A stretch of 64,000 nucleotides of DNA from Terriglobus albidus (GCF_008000815.1 NZ_CP042806.1:620001-684000), one strand, 5' to 3'; counted from the first letter of the stretch, positions 51,103-61,149 are shown. A program made the numbers and translations. The notes: generated from the letters alone by a model not told the origin.

Positions 51103-52041
51103 ATGCCCACTGTCGCCCAAGAAAATCAGATCATTGAAAGCCGCGTGCTTCGTGCGCCGCGCGAGCTTGTCTTCCGCATGTTCACCGAGGCTGAGCACGT
51201 CAGTCATTGGTGGGGTCCGCGCGGCTTCCGCACCCACACCACGCTGATGGACGTTCGTCCCGGTGGTCTTTGGACGCACACCATGATCGGGCCCGACGGA
51301 ACCGAGTACCCGAACGAGGTTCGCTACGAGATTGTCGATGCCCCCGAAAAGCTTGTCTATGAGCACATCAACGACCCGCTCTTCCGTGCCACCATTACCT
51401 TTACTGAAAAGAGTGCGCAGGAGACGGAGGTTCTCTTCGTCATGGACTTCCTCGACGTCCGCCTGCGGAATGCCGTCGCTGAGCGCGGTGCTGTAGAAGG
51501 CCTGCAGGACACGCTGGCCCGCTTCGAAGAGGTACTCTCCACCTATACCGGCGAAGAGTTCGTCCTCACCCGCGAACTCAGCGCTCCGCGCGAGCTGGTC
51601 TATCGCTCCTGGACCGAGCCTGAGCGGCTGGAGAAATGGTTTGGTCCTGTCGGTACAAAGCTCATCATCAAGCGCGCCGACATCCGCGAGGGCGGCCACT
51701 TTGTCTACGGCATGCAGCTTCCCGACGGCAACACGATGTGGGGCCGCTGGACCTTCCGCGACCTGACGCCCTTCTCACGCATCGTCCTGGTGACGTCTTT
51801 CGTCGACGAGAATGAGCAACCCATTGCTCCTCCCATGGCGAAGGACTTCCCCATCGAGATGCTCTCCACCACCACGTTTGAAGAGCGCGGCGGAAAGACC
51901 CTCGTGACCCTGCGTTCGCGAGCCATGTATGCCAGTCCGGCACAACAGCAGACCTTCGCCGGCTTCTTTCAGAGCATGGAACAGGGTTGGGGTGGAACTT
52001 TCGGACAGCTCATCGCCTATCTGGAACGCGAGCAAGGCTAG
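51103..52041 (+). CDS. Double SRPBCC/AHSA1-domain protein
   Basis: A 312-aa fusion of two START-like (AHSA1) domains: residues about 8-145 (RVLRAPRELVFRMFTEAEHVSHWWGPRGFRTHT) and about 155-310 (RELSAPRELVYRSWTEPERLEKWFGPVGTKL). Each has the RELV...W WGP signature and a C-terminal amphipathic helix (GWGGTFGQLIAYLE in the second). Such domains bind hydrophobic small molecules; the partner ArsR may sense the same compound. Single-domain versions are more usual, so the tandem fusion is of note. Confidence 0.88.
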   Translation: MPTVAQENQIIESRVLRAPRELVFRMFTEAEHVSHWWGPRGFRTHTTLMDVRPGGLWTHTMIGPDGTEYPNEVRYEIVDAPEKLVYEHINDPLFRATITFTEKSAQETEVLFVMDFLDVRLRNAVAERGAVEGLQDTLARFEEVLSTYTGEEFVLTRELSAPRELVYRSWTEPERLEKWFGPVGTKLIIKRADIREGGHFVYGMQLPDGNTMWGRWTFRDLTPFSRIVLVTSFVDENEQPIAPPMAKDFPIEMLSTTTFEERGGKTLVTLRSRAMYASPAQQQTFAGFFQSMEQGWGGTFGQLIAYLEREQG

Positions 52042-52072
52042 CACGTCAACTTTTTCCTGCTCAAAGCAAAAG

Positions 52073-52102
52073 GGCGGTGGCCGAAGCCACCGCCATTTGT
52101 TT
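52073..52102. terminator. Bidirectional intrinsic terminator
   Basis: GGCGGTGGC-cgaa-GCCACCGCC is a perfect 9-bp stem followed by ATTTGTTTTGG on the plus side, with an A-rich left flank (CAAAGCAAAA) that gives a T-tract on the minus strand. It separates the convergent SRPBCC and TonB-receptor genes. Confidence 0.85.
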
Positions 52103-52115
52103 TGGTTGGGTTCGC

Positions 52116-55100
52116 TTAGAACACGATGCGGCCAGAGAACTGGAACTGGCGCACCTGGTAAGCGTAGTTGCTGTTTACACCCGACGACGATGGGATACCG
52201 AAGCTAGTTGCCTGGTAGGTCAGCGTGGTTGTGCCTGATCCCATGTTGTATGCGGTGGAGCCTACACCGGTCACATTCTGGTGGTTGGCAAGGTTGAAAC
52301 CTTCAGCCATGAGCTGGAAGGTGTACTTCTCGTGCAGTTTGAAGTCCTTCTGCAAACGGGCGTCGATAACAATGGCGCGCGGCATGTAGAAGCTGTTACG
52401 TCCAAGCTGCGGAATGTAGGTTACGCCCGTTCCGCCAAGACCGGAGGAATAGGGTACGAGGCAGCCGGTAGTTGCCGTTGTGGCAGCGCATCCAGAGCTC
52501 TGGTTAGGACCGGTACCGCTAACACCTGCGGAATAAGGAAGACCGGTCTGCGCCTGAATCAGCGGTTTGATTGACCAGCCATTTGTGAGGTAGCCAAGAC
52601 CGGTGTCATCCTTCCGGCCAGGAATGTTGAAGATTGCCCAGCCGACGAGGCGGTGGCGGATATTAAGACTGGAATTTCCGTAGTTGCTGCGCGGGTTGGC
52701 GTACGGGTCATACCAGTTGTTGGCGCCAGCTGTGGTGAACTGGTTCTGGCTGTAATCCAGAGCATGTGCCCAGGTGTAGTTGGCGTCGTAGCTCAGCCAC
52801 TTGCCGGAGCGGCGGGTGATATCTACTGTCAGAGCGTTATAGCTGGAGTTGACATTGCTGAGCACGCCGGTGATGGCGTTGTATGTCGGGTTAAGGGTAT
52901 TGAACTTCGTTCCAGAACTGCTGACGAAACGGTTTGCATAGACCTTGCTGGTGAGCACAGTGCCGCAGGCCAGCGGGCCGCAGTTGCCACTACCGGTGAC
53001 GGTGTAGCTCTGGGTGAAGGTCTGTGTCGGATCGAGGTTGTAGTTCAGGTAGTTCGGCAGCTCGCGACCCAGGGAGCCCATGTAGGCGAGGGTGAGAACA
53101 TTGTTTTTCCCGAGATCTTGCTGCACCGTCAGATCAAACTGTTCGGCGTAAGGATTCTGCAGATTGTTGGCGAGGTAAAAAATGCTGGGATTGCTGGGAG
53201 GATTTCCGCTACCCAGAATGTTTGGGAGCTTGACTCCTGAGGTGTTGTAGTAGGTAAACGCAGCCTGCGCGTTTGTTGAGCCAGTGTTGGCATATGTATT
53301 CAACAAAACGCCATTCGGGACACGGCCATAGTAGAGGCCGAAACCGCCGCGGACAACCGTCTTGCCACGGCCAAACGGATCATAGGCGAAGCCAATGCGC
53401 GGTGCGATGTTGTTCTTGTCTGAGGGATGCTGTGCGGTCTGAGGAGCGGTGATGGCGAACGAATACGGCGCCGGGATCGACTCGTAGTCGTAGCGAACGC
53501 CAAGATTCAGGGTGAGGTTCGGACTCAGCTTCCAATCGTCTTGAGCAAAGAACCCGTAGTCGATGGTCTTCAGATCGAAGTTCGGGCGGCCGAGGCCCTG
53601 ATTGATGCTGCTATAGCAGGGGTAGACAGTGGTTGCGTTAGCAGCCGCGAAGGCAGGGGTCGACCCTGTACTCGAGGCGCAGGCGCCGTTGGGGACGATG
53701 ATGTCGGCCAAAAAGTTGGCGATCGATCCATAGCTATAGGAGCCGTTGCTCTGGTACAGGTTATTGAAGACATCGTAGTTCTGCAGGATATCCGTACCGA
53801 AGCGCAGAGTGTGCTTACCGAAGCTATACGAAGCTGTGTCGCCGATCTGCCATTTACGCTCGTCCGGATACGATGTGCGATAGCTGTAATACTGCGAACC
53901 TGCATTGAAACCCACACTGGTAAAGACACCAACGGCGGGGACATTGCCATTAGTTCCGGTGAAGTGGCTCTTGGAGTAGTCGGTGTAGGGCTGCTGACCT
54001 TCCCAATTGAGTTCGCGGCCGTACATGTAGCGAAGTTCATTGGTCATCTTCGAGGAGATCAGCGAGTCAAGTTTTGCGACGCCGTAGTCGAGCTTCACAA
54101 AATCCGTGCCGAAGCTGTCGCGGGCATACGAAACAGCCGCCTGGGTCTGAACGCCACCTGGCGAATCCCAGCGCAGACGGTGATAGAGGAAGCTGACATG
54201 GTGCTTGGGTGTGATCTGCCAATCCAGCTTCGGAGTGTTGATGTTCTGGTTGCCGTAACGCGGCACTTGGCCAAGTTCAGTTGCAAGTTCGTTCAGAGCG
54301 GAGGTGAACCGTGCCTGAGTTACGCCACGAGCGGCCAGACCGGCCGGCAACGCAGTATTGAAAAAGCTGGTGGGGTCGGCAGCAACGGCAACACCCGGGA
54401 AGTTGCGGCGGAACTCGTCAAACGCATAGAACCAGAAAAGTTTGTCCTTGATTAGTGCACCGCCGACTCCGAAGCCGAACTGGTTGCGCTTGTCCTTCGG
54501 ACGGAAGGGAATCAGATCTGTCTTACCGGTGCTGGTGTTGAAGCTCGGAAAATTGACCTTCGGGTTGATGGACGAGAGCTTATCGTTACGGTGATAGAAG
54601 TACACCTCACCGTGCAGGCTGTTGGTACCGCTCTTGGTAACGGAGTTCACCACGCCGCCTACAGCCCGTCCATATTCAGCCGAGTAGACGCCGGTATTGA
54701 CCTGAAACTCACGAACGGCGACCTGCGAGGTGGAGTAGCCGGCGCGGGTACGGCCGCGCTCTTCACCGAAGAAGGCCTGATTGTCATCGGTGCCGTCGAT
54801 CTGCACGTTGTTCAGAACGGCCGAGATCGCGCGGAAGCTCAGCAGGCCGAAGCCCGAAGCGTCATTGGTGACACCGGGAGTGACCAACGCGAGCGACGAC
54901 CAGCGGCGGTTGTTAATCGGGATATTCTCAATTTCGGTGTTGCTCAGGTGGCCGCCGTAGGTGGCCGAGGCGAAATCGATGGCCGGGATATCGGCGACAA
55001 CCTCGACCGTCTGTTCGGTCTTACCGGCGCTCAGGTGCGGATTCAGTGTGGTGACCTGGCCTACCTGAACGACAACCTGCGTCGTCTTGGAGGCTGCAAA

Positions 55101-55364
55101 GCCGGCCATATCCACGGTTACGGTATAGGTTCCAGGAGGAAGAAGCGGAGCTCTGTACTCGCCGCTGGATTCGCTGGTCAGGACAACGTCCTGGTTGGTC
55201 CCGTCGTTATGGATCGTAATCTTCGCGTTGCTGACGACCGCGTCCGTCGTATCGAACACGGTGCCGGCGATCGCACCCTGTGTGGTGGACTGCGCCACCG
55301 CGTTCAGACTCACACCAAGGATGGCCGCACTGGCCAAGCTAAGAAAGCCTCTTAATTTACTCAT
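52116..55364 (-). CDS. TonB-dependent receptor with carboxypeptidase-regulatory N-terminal domain
   Basis: A 1,082-aa outer-membrane protein. A signal peptide (MSKLRGFLSLASAAILGVSLNAVAQ) is followed by a CarboxypepD_reg-like domain (GAIAGTVFDTTDAVVSNAKITIHN ... APLLPPGTYTVTVDMAGF). A plug-like region follows (ENIPINNRRWSSLALVTPGV, VQIDGTDDNQAFFGEERG, VNSVTKSGTNSLHGEVYFYHRND), then a 22-strand-type barrel ending RQFQFSGRIVF with a terminal aromatic. This architecture is characteristic of Acidobacteriota and probably imports or binds plant-derived oligosaccharides. GGAGG precedes the ATG. Confidence 0.93.
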   Translation of the reverse strand: MSKLRGFLSLASAAILGVSLNAVAQSTTQGAIAGTVFDTTDAVVSNAKITIHNDGTNQDVVLTSESSGEYRAPLLPPGTYTVTVDMAGFAASKTTQVVVQVGQVTTLNPHLSAGKTEQTVEVVADIPAIDFASATYGGHLSNTEIENIPINNRRWSSLALVTPGVTNDASGFGLLSFRAISAVLNNVQIDGTDDNQAFFGEERGRTRAGYSTSQVAVREFQVNTGVYSAEYGRAVGGVVNSVTKSGTNSLHGEVYFYHRNDKLSSINPKVNFPSFNTSTGKTDLIPFRPKDKRNQFGFGVGGALIKDKLFWFYAFDEFRRNFPGVAVAADPTSFFNTALPAGLAARGVTQARFTSALNELATELGQVPRYGNQNINTPKLDWQITPKHHVSFLYHRLRWDSPGGVQTQAAVSYARDSFGTDFVKLDYGVAKLDSLISSKMTNELRYMYGRELNWEGQQPYTDYSKSHFTGTNGNVPAVGVFTSVGFNAGSQYYSYRTSYPDERKWQIGDTASYSFGKHTLRFGTDILQNYDVFNNLYQSNGSYSYGSIANFLADIIVPNGACASSTGSTPAFAAANATTVYPCYSSINQGLGRPNFDLKTIDYGFFAQDDWKLSPNLTLNLGVRYDYESIPAPYSFAITAPQTAQHPSDKNNIAPRIGFAYDPFGRGKTVVRGGFGLYYGRVPNGVLLNTYANTGSTNAQAAFTYYNTSGVKLPNILGSGNPPSNPSIFYLANNLQNPYAEQFDLTVQQDLGKNNVLTLAYMGSLGRELPNYLNYNLDPTQTFTQSYTVTGSGNCGPLACGTVLTSKVYANRFVSSSGTKFNTLNPTYNAITGVLSNVNSSYNALTVDITRRSGKWLSYDANYTWAHALDYSQNQFTTAGANNWYDPYANPRSNYGNSSLNIRHRLVGWAIFNIPGRKDDTGLGYLTNGWSIKPLIQAQTGLPYSAGVSGTGPNQSSGCAATTATTGCLVPYSSGLGGTGVTYIPQLGRNSFYMPRAIVIDARLQKDFKLHEKYTFQLMAEGFNLANHQNVTGVGSTAYNMGSGTTTLTYQATSFGIPSSSGVNSNYAYQVRQFQFSGRIVF

Positions 55365-55564
55365 CCTGCCTCCAAAAAAACATCAAAACGCCAACCATCG
55401 TTCCGGTTGGGAGCCACTTACACAACTTTCAGGAAAAGGGCACTACTTCTACCATGGCACACCACCATGAATGGGTTGTAAACAGTAATTTGTGGGCGTT
55501 TTTCATGTCGGTGAACCTTCGGTACACTAAGTAAGTTGAGGAAGTTGAGGAAAACGCGGTCTGA

Positions 55565-56659
55565 ATGTTTATTGATGAGGCGAAAATCCGGGTAAAAGCA
55601 GGCGATGGAGGCAATGGCTGTATGGCCTTCCGCCGCGAGAAGTTCGTCCCCCGGGGAGGCCCGTCAGGCGGTGACGGCGGTCATGGCGGCGATGTCTATA
55701 TGACCAGCTCCGCCAGCCACAACACGCTGGTGCACTTCCGCTTCAACCCCGAGTACAAAGCCGGCCGCGGCACCCACGGCGAGGGCTCCAACTGCTCCGG
55801 CGCCGCCGGTAAGCCCATCACGCTGAAGGTTCCCATCGGGACGCAGGTCTACGACGAAGAGACTGGCGCGCTGGTTCACGACTTCACCCATGTGAATGAG
55901 ACCATCTGCATCGCCCGCGGCGGCCGCGGCGGACGTGGCAACCAGCACTTTGCTACCTCGACCCATCAGGCTCCGCTCGAGCATGAGCTCGGCCGTTCCG
56001 GGGAAGAACGCCATTACCGCCTGGAACTGAAGCTGCTCGCGGATGCAGGTCTTGTCGGTTATCCCAATGTTGGCAAATCCACGCTGATCTCCCGTCTCAG
56101 CGCCGCCAAGCCGAAGATCGCGAACTATCCCTTCACGACGCTCGAGCCCAACCTGGGTGTGGTGAAGATCGGCGAGTATCCGCACACCTCGTCGTTCACG
56201 ATTGCGGATGTTCCAGGGCTGATCGAAGGCGCATCGCAGGGTGCGGGACTCGGCATCCAGTTCCTGCGCCACATCGAGCGCACCTCGGTATTAGTGCACC
56301 TGGTCGATGTCTCGGACGGCAGCGGCCGCGAGAACCCGGTTGACGACTTCAAGACCATCACCAAAGAGCTGGCGGAGTTCGGCCACGGCCTCGACTCCAA
56401 GCCGACCATCATCGTCGCCACCAAGATGGATGCCGCCAATCCGGAGAAGCTCAAGAAGCTGCAGGCCTACGCCAAGCGCCGCAAGCTTCCCTTCTATGCC
56501 ATCTCGGCGGTCACCGGTGAGGGCCTTGATCCGCTGAAGTACGCCATCGCCAAGCTGGTGGACGAGCATCGTCCTGACCCAGCCAGCGAAGCAGACTACG
56601 TCGCGCCCACGCTTCCGAAGCCCTTCCCGCCGCCACCCCCCAGCGCCCGGAGCCGCTAG
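55565..56659 (+). CDS. obgE: Obg GTPase
   Basis: ObgE/CgtA (364 aa) is an essential ribosome-associated GTPase acting in 50S assembly and the stringent response. The glycine-rich Obg fold fills residues 1-155 ([35 protein letters not shown]). The G domain has G1 GYPNVGKS (165-172), G2 [10 protein letters not shown]3 [10 protein letters not shown]4 ATKMD and G5 ISAVTGEG. The C-terminus is short and ends in a Pro-rich tail instead of an OCT domain. Divergent from the TonB-receptor gene. Confidence 0.97.
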   Translation: MFIDEAKIRVKAGDGGNGCMAFRREKFVPRGGPSGGDGGHGGDVYMTSSASHNTLVHFRFNPEYKAGRGTHGEGSNCSGAAGKPITLKVPIGTQVYDEETGALVHDFTHVNETICIARGGRGGRGNQHFATSTHQAPLEHELGRSGEERHYRLELKLLADAGLVGYPNVGKSTLISRLSAAKPKIANYPFTTLEPNLGVVKIGEYPHTSSFTIADVPGLIEGASQGAGLGIQFLRHIERTSVLVHLVDVSDGSGRENPVDDFKTITKELAEFGHGLDSKPTIIVATKMDAANPEKLKKLQAYAKRRKLPFYAISAVTGEGLDPLKYAIAKLVDEHRPDPASEADYVAPTLPKPFPPPPPSARSR

Positions 56660-56835
56660 TGATTGAATGATGGAATAACGGAATAAAATCCTTCCATTAT
56701 TCAATTTGCCGTTATTCCATCATTCAATTCTCTTCATGGCGGTGAATCGAATGATTGAAGAATTGAATGATTGAATAAAAGCCCGGTCCAGCAAACAGGG
56801 CATCATTCAATCATTCCATTATTCCCTCATTTAAT
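56660..56835. repeat. Two successive inverted pairs of GAATGATTG-type arrays
   Basis: First pair: GATTGAATGATGGAATAACG with CGTTATTCCATCATTCAATT around 56661-56727. Second pair: GAATGATTGAAGAATTGAAT... with ATCATTCAATCATTCCATTA around 56748-56835. They fill the 180-bp gap between convergent obgE and the P460 gene and can form two long stem-loops. Confidence 0.75.
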
Positions 56836-56839
56836 TACT

Positions 56840-57301
56840 TCATGGCATCACAGCGGCTCTCTGCTGCAACAGGAACGGCACTCGCTGTGCATCGTTTCCG
56901 GGCACTGCCGCCAGCGGCGAGCCTTCATATCTGGTGTACGGTCCATCGGCGACAACAATCTCAACACTTGCTACCTGAGCAGGAATCCTCCCACCAAACC
57001 ACCGCGCATCTTCCTGCTGCTTCCAGGTCACGGCGCCCAGCTTCGCTCCTGCAGGATAGGCTCCATCCGCGTGGGAACGTGCGTAGTTCACCGCTATGTC
57101 GTCGCCATAGAGCGTGGTCATGGTTCCTCCGGGATTGATCCACGAAGTAATCACACGCCCCGATCTTGGATTCCACGAAAGTCCGCCATGGACTTCCGCC
57201 TCGCGGTTGAGCTGCGGGAACACCGTTTTGGGTGGATTCGGCGAGCAGCCGGAGAGAAGCAAAACAACTGACATTGCTGCGAGTAGTTGTTTCATTTTCA
57301 C
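56840..57301 (-). CDS. Cytochrome P460-like lipoprotein
   Basis: A 153-aa protein with a lipoprotein signal (LLLSGC). The mature part (SWNPRSGRVITSWINPGGTMTTLYGDDIAVNYARSHADGAYPAGAKLGAVTWKQQEDARWFGGRIP..VASVEIVVADG) follows the cytochrome P460 N-terminal pattern, but no CXXCH haem motif lies in the segment that ends at residue 153. It starts with GTG at 57301, overlapping the TGA of the upstream gene (GTGA), so it is translationally coupled to a haem-binding protein and may work with it in electron transfer or NO/hydroxylamine chemistry. Confidence 0.75.
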   Translation of the reverse strand: MKMKQLLAAMSVVLLLSGCSPNPPKTVFPQLNREAEVHGGLSWNPRSGRVITSWINPGGTMTTLYGDDIAVNYARSHADGAYPAGAKLGAVTWKQQEDARWFGGRIPAQVASVEIVVADGPYTRYEGSPLAAVPGNDAQRVPFLLQQRAAVMP

Positions 57302-58260
57302 TGTGCACCTCCAATCGGCATGGTGTAGACATGGTCGCTATGGGCCACCGGTTCATGGCAACTGATGCATTCGTTCTGAAACGCCGCGTCTTTCCCGTAT
57401 GGCTTCAGATCATCGCCACGCCACCGCCCCCATCCCCAGCCTTCGGCCGAAGCATACTTTTTGCTGTCTTTGATCATGAGCTCCACCTGCTGAAAGGCAC
57501 CGGTGGTGATGCCGCCCTTACCGTCCGGCTGCTGTAACCATGCCACCTTGGCGAAGACCGTCCCGTCGGGCCAGTTATCGATTTTTCCGTCGGCAATTGC
57601 CTTGAGCGCGATGTCGTTGCCGAGAATCTGACGCATGGTGTGGTTATCCCAGCGTTCCGTGCTGCTGACCGGCTTCCAGTTCTTGTACTCCGGCAGGAAC
57701 GGTACGCCGTTCCACTCGGGCTGTACCTGCATATCAGGCTCTGCCTGCATCGGCTTGCCGTTGCTCGCGATCCAGTGCTGGAACTGGGTGTCCGCAGCGG
57801 CGGCAGGCGCGGGTGCAGAAGCCTGTGCCGGCGGAGTCTCAAGGTAGTGCCGCAGGGTTGCCAGCTCGTCCGGCGTGACTCCGGCATCGCGGTGAACCGC
57901 CAGATATCGCGGCAACGGCATGGAGCCAAGCTGGACCGTGTTCACGCTTTCAAACAGCATCCCGCGCTGGACAGCCTCAGCCTTCGCTCCAATGGTGGAG
58001 AAGTTCAAATGCTCACGCGCTTCCAGCACGTCGCTTCGTACGATCCAATACGCCGGAGCGAGGTTGTCATACCAGGGCAGTTTTGTCTCGTTCGAGTGGC
58101 AGCTATAGCACCGCTGCCGCAGAATCTGTTTCACATTATCCGGAGCCTGGATCTCGGCTGTTACCGGAGGAGATTCCAGCTTCGGATGATAGGCCTGCAT
58201 CGCACCGCCAATTAGTAAAAGGACGATGCCAGTCCCCGTCAGAAAACGCATTCGAGTCAT
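57298..58260 (-). CDS. Haem-binding protein with two CXXCH sites and a P460-like domain
   Basis: A 320-aa exported protein. An N-terminal hydrophobic anchor (MRFLTGTGIVLLLIGGAMQ) precedes a haem-binding domain (ILRQRCYSCHSNETKLPWYDNLAPAYWIVRSDVLEAREHLNFS) with a CYSCH site, a Pro/Ala linker, and a C-terminal cytochrome P460-type domain (KYASAEGWGWGRWRGDDLKPYG...FQNECISCHEPVAHSDHVYT) with a second CISCH site. Start ATG at 58260 with GAGG 6 bp upstream. It is the first gene of a pair with the lipoprotein at 56840-57301. Confidence 0.85.
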   Translation of the reverse strand: MTRMRFLTGTGIVLLLIGGAMQAYHPKLESPPVTAEIQAPDNVKQILRQRCYSCHSNETKLPWYDNLAPAYWIVRSDVLEAREHLNFSTIGAKAEAVQRGMLFESVNTVQLGSMPLPRYLAVHRDAGVTPDELATLRHYLETPPAQASAPAPAAAADTQFQHWIASNGKPMQAEPDMQVQPEWNGVPFLPEYKNWKPVSSTERWDNHTMRQILGNDIALKAIADGKIDNWPDGTVFAKVAWLQQPDGKGGITTGAFQQVELMIKDSKKYASAEGWGWGRWRGDDLKPYGKDAAFQNECISCHEPVAHSDHVYTMPIGGAQ

Positions 58261-58487
58261 CTCGTACCTCAATCTCTCGGATGTCCGACATCGCAACCTG
58301 GTGGCAGGTTTCTTCTACCTTTTATTCAGCTCTTAAGCTCACCGCCCGGCCCTGAAACCTTTCGCCTGCCTGGTGCGTCCAGCGTAATATCTGTACATCT
58401 TTCTCGACACGTCTCTGTGCGGCACGGTTCCGCAGTGTGCAGACGTCTCTCTTCTGCTGTTGCACCACAACCTGACGAGGGCTCTCA

Positions 58488-61022
58488 ATGATTCGTTCCC
58501 GCATTCGCCGTGGTGTTTCCGCGGTCCTGTTGTTGACGGCACTTCCCGGCATAGCTCAGCGCCGTGCCACCGGCTCAGATGCACCCAACGCCGCCGGCCC
58601 TGTGCCGACCATCGCGCAGCGCACCGCCTCTCTTGAAAAGAAAGACGGCTTCTTCCCGATCTACTACGAGGCAAAGACGGCGCACCTGTTCCTCGAAATC
58701 CGTGAATGGAACAAGCAGTTTCTCTATGCCAAGCACAGTGCTTCGGGGACCGGAGCGGGCGTCAATCGCGGAGCCATCCAGCAGGGCCAGGTCGTTCACT
58801 TCTCGCGCATTGGGCCGAAAGTAATGCTCGCCGCCGAAAACGAGCGCTGGATTACGAAGAGCGGAGAACCTGCGCAGGAGGAGGCCTTCCGCGATGGTTT
58901 CCCTCAGTCCATCATCGGCGGCTTCACCATCGCTGCCGAAGATGAAAACGGTGCGGTTCTGGTGGATGCGACCGACTTTCTCATGCGCGATGCTCTCGGC
59001 TACGCATCACGCCTTGGCACAGGCTTTCGCCTCGATTCGTCGCGCTCTTCCATCATCGAAGAGCATACGAAGAACTTCCCGAAGAACACCGAGATCGAAA
59101 CCCTGCTGACCTTCGGCAAAGAACCCGCGGGAGGTTTCGGCTTCGGCGGCGGGGAAGGCGCCAGCGGTCTCGCAGCGGTGTCGCCCGACGCCAACAATGT
59201 CAGCCTCAGCATTCGGCAGTCGCTCATTGAGCTTCCCGACGGCAACTACAAGCCGCGCCTCTGGGATCAGCGCGCCGGTCAGCTTGTGAACACGGTTTAC
59301 TCTGATTGGTCGAAGCCTCTCGGTGAGTCACGCGAGACGCATCTCATCACGCGCTTCCGTCTCGTCAAGAAGAATCCCAGCGCCGAAGTCTCTGACCCTG
59401 TCGAGCCCATCCGTTACTACGTCGATCGTGGAGCGCCCGAGCCCATTCGCACGGCACTACTCGAAGGTGCGCGCTGGTGGTCTGACGCCTTTCTCGCCGC
59501 GGGTTTCTCCAATGCCTTCAAGGTGGAGCTCCTGCCGGAAGGCGCCGATCCCTATGACATTCGCTACAACGTCATTATGTGGGTACCTGAAGAGCAGAGG
59601 GGCTACTCCAACGGCGCCTGCATCTACGATCCCCGCACCGGCGAGTCCATCAAGTGCGAGGTCACCCTGACCACCGGCCGCGAGCGCCAGGACTACCTCA
59701 TCACCGAAGCTTTGCTCTCGCCGTACAAGAACGGCGACAAGCCCGATCCGCAGCAGCTCGCCATGGTACTGCAGCGTATGCGCCACCTGGCGGCGCACGA
59801 GTCCGGCCACACCATTGGCCTCGGTCATAACCATGCGTCGTCCGCCTTCGGTCTCGGCGGCTCGGTCGATGACTATCCCTTCCCGAATATTCAACTGGAT
59901 GCCAAGGGCAATATCGACCTTACGCACGCATACCAGCCAGGCCTCGGCGAATGGGATAAGTTGACGGTCAACTACCTCTATCATCAGTTCCCACCCAGCT
60001 ACACACCTGCGCAGGAGAAGGCGGGCCTTGAAAAGATCCTGCAGGATGGCATGAAGAAGGGTATGTACTTCATGACCGATAACGGCCCTTCCACGGTTCA
60101 TCCGCACTCGTCGCAGTGGGACAACGGCCCCGACTCGGCGAAGGAGCTCGATCGCCTATGGAAGGTCCGCTCGGTGGCCATGAAGAACTTCTCTGATGCT
60201 GCCATCAAGCCAGGCCGTCCGATGGCGGAGCTTGAAGACACCCTCGTTCCCGTCTATCTGATTCATCGCTATCAGGTCGAAGCTGCGGCACAGTCTATTG
60301 CCGGCGAAGACTGGCGTTATGCCGTTCGTGGCGACGGCCAGCAGGTCGCGCCGATGGTCTCGCCCGAAGCTCAGCGAGCGGCCCTGAAGTCGATCCTCGC
60401 AACGCTGAATCCCGCGGAGCTTACACTGCCCGAGTCCATCGTTGCCCTGATGCCGCCGCGTCCTCCGTCACTGCCGCGCACGCGCGAGAGCTTTACCGGC
60501 TATGCGGGAGACGCCTTTGACCCGGTTGCTCCGGTTCGTGCCGCCGCGACCATCACGCTCGATGCTCTTCTTGATCCCGAGCGCGTCGTCCGTCTCACCC
60601 AGTTCCACGCGCGCGATGCAAAGATGCCCTCGCTCACTGAGCTGGTTGATGCCACCATCGATGCGACATGGAAGGTGCCGGCGCAGACCGGTCTGGCCGA
60701 GGAGTCGAAGTTCGCCATCGACTACGCTGTGCTGGAACATCTGCAGGCTCTCAGCACCAGCAGCGATGCAACGCCCGAGGTAAAGGGCATCGCCCAACAA
60801 GCCATCGCCAAACTCCGTAGTTACGCCGCCGATCAGGCAAAGAACGAAAGCCTGAGTCCGGAAGCAAAGGCCTTCTATGCGGCTGCCTTTGCTCCCACGG
60901 GCGGAGGCGCCGGCGGAGCGCGTGGTGGGGCTGCTGCACCAGCAGTCACTCCCGCACCTGGTCCCGGAGCACGCAGGCCAAGCGGCGATCACAACCAGAT
61001 CCCTGCCGGAGCTCCTATCTAG
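58488..61022 (+). CDS. Exported zinc metalloprotease (DUF4953/DUF5117 type, metzincin motif)
   Basis: An 844-aa secreted protein. The signal peptide is MIRSRIRRGVSAVLLLTALPGIAQ. A beta-rich N-terminal half (FFPIYYEAKTAHLFLEI ... DFLMRDALGYASRLG, ETHLITRFRLVKKNP) is followed by LLPEGADPYDIRYNVIMWV and the catalytic motif HESGHTIGLGH (H437, E438, H441, H447), the full HEXXHXXGXXH metzincin form. The C-terminus is Gly/Ala/Pro-rich, a possible linker. It is probably a periplasmic or surface protease; large DUF5117 proteins are common in Bacteroidota and Acidobacteriota. GAGGG precedes the ATG. Confidence 0.88.
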   Translation: MIRSRIRRGVSAVLLLTALPGIAQRRATGSDAPNAAGPVPTIAQRTASLEKKDGFFPIYYEAKTAHLFLEIREWNKQFLYAKHSASGTGAGVNRGAIQQGQVVHFSRIGPKVMLAAENERWITKSGEPAQEEAFRDGFPQSIIGGFTIAAEDENGAVLVDATDFLMRDALGYASRLGTGFRLDSSRSSIIEEHTKNFPKNTEIETLLTFGKEPAGGFGFGGGEGASGLAAVSPDANNVSLSIRQSLIELPDGNYKPRLWDQRAGQLVNTVYSDWSKPLGESRETHLITRFRLVKKNPSAEVSDPVEPIRYYVDRGAPEPIRTALLEGARWWSDAFLAAGFSNAFKVELLPEGADPYDIRYNVIMWVPEEQRGYSNGACIYDPRTGESIKCEVTLTTGRERQDYLITEALLSPYKNGDKPDPQQLAMVLQRMRHLAAHESGHTIGLGHNHASSAFGLGGSVDDYPFPNIQLDAKGNIDLTHAYQPGLGEWDKLTVNYLYHQFPPSYTPAQEKAGLEKILQDGMKKGMYFMTDNGPSTVHPHSSQWDNGPDSAKELDRLWKVRSVAMKNFSDAAIKPGRPMAELEDTLVPVYLIHRYQVEAAAQSIAGEDWRYAVRGDGQQVAPMVSPEAQRAALKSILATLNPAELTLPESIVALMPPRPPSLPRTRESFTGYAGDAFDPVAPVRAAATITLDALLDPERVVRLTQFHARDAKMPSLTELVDATIDATWKVPAQTGLAEESKFAIDYAVLEHLQALSTSSDATPEVKGIAQQAIAKLRSYAADQAKNESLSPEAKAFYAAAFAPTGGGAGGARGGAAAPAVTPAPGPGARRPSGDHNQIPAGAPI

Positions 61023-61043
61023 AGTCGAAGCAGTAGAGCAACG

Positions 61044-61085
61044 GAATGCCCCAATGTCTCCATGACAATGGGGCATTCGGTTTTG
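61044..61085 (+). terminator. Intrinsic terminator after the metalloprotease gene
   Basis: GAATGCCCCA and TGGGGCATTC form a 10-bp stem with an inner TGTC/GACA, followed by GGTTTTGG, 22 bp after the stop. Confidence 0.8.
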
Positions 61086-61149
61086 GAGCTAACCTGGTGC
61101 TGATTTCTTTATGCTTGTATTGCAGTTCCCGTCTAAGGGAGCGAGGTAC

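Noticed and set aside
53427-54455. 342-aa plus-strand ORF inside the TonB-receptor gene
   Set aside because: Antisense to a clear receptor gene, and the product has the Val/Gly/Arg/Glu-rich look of a shadow frame.
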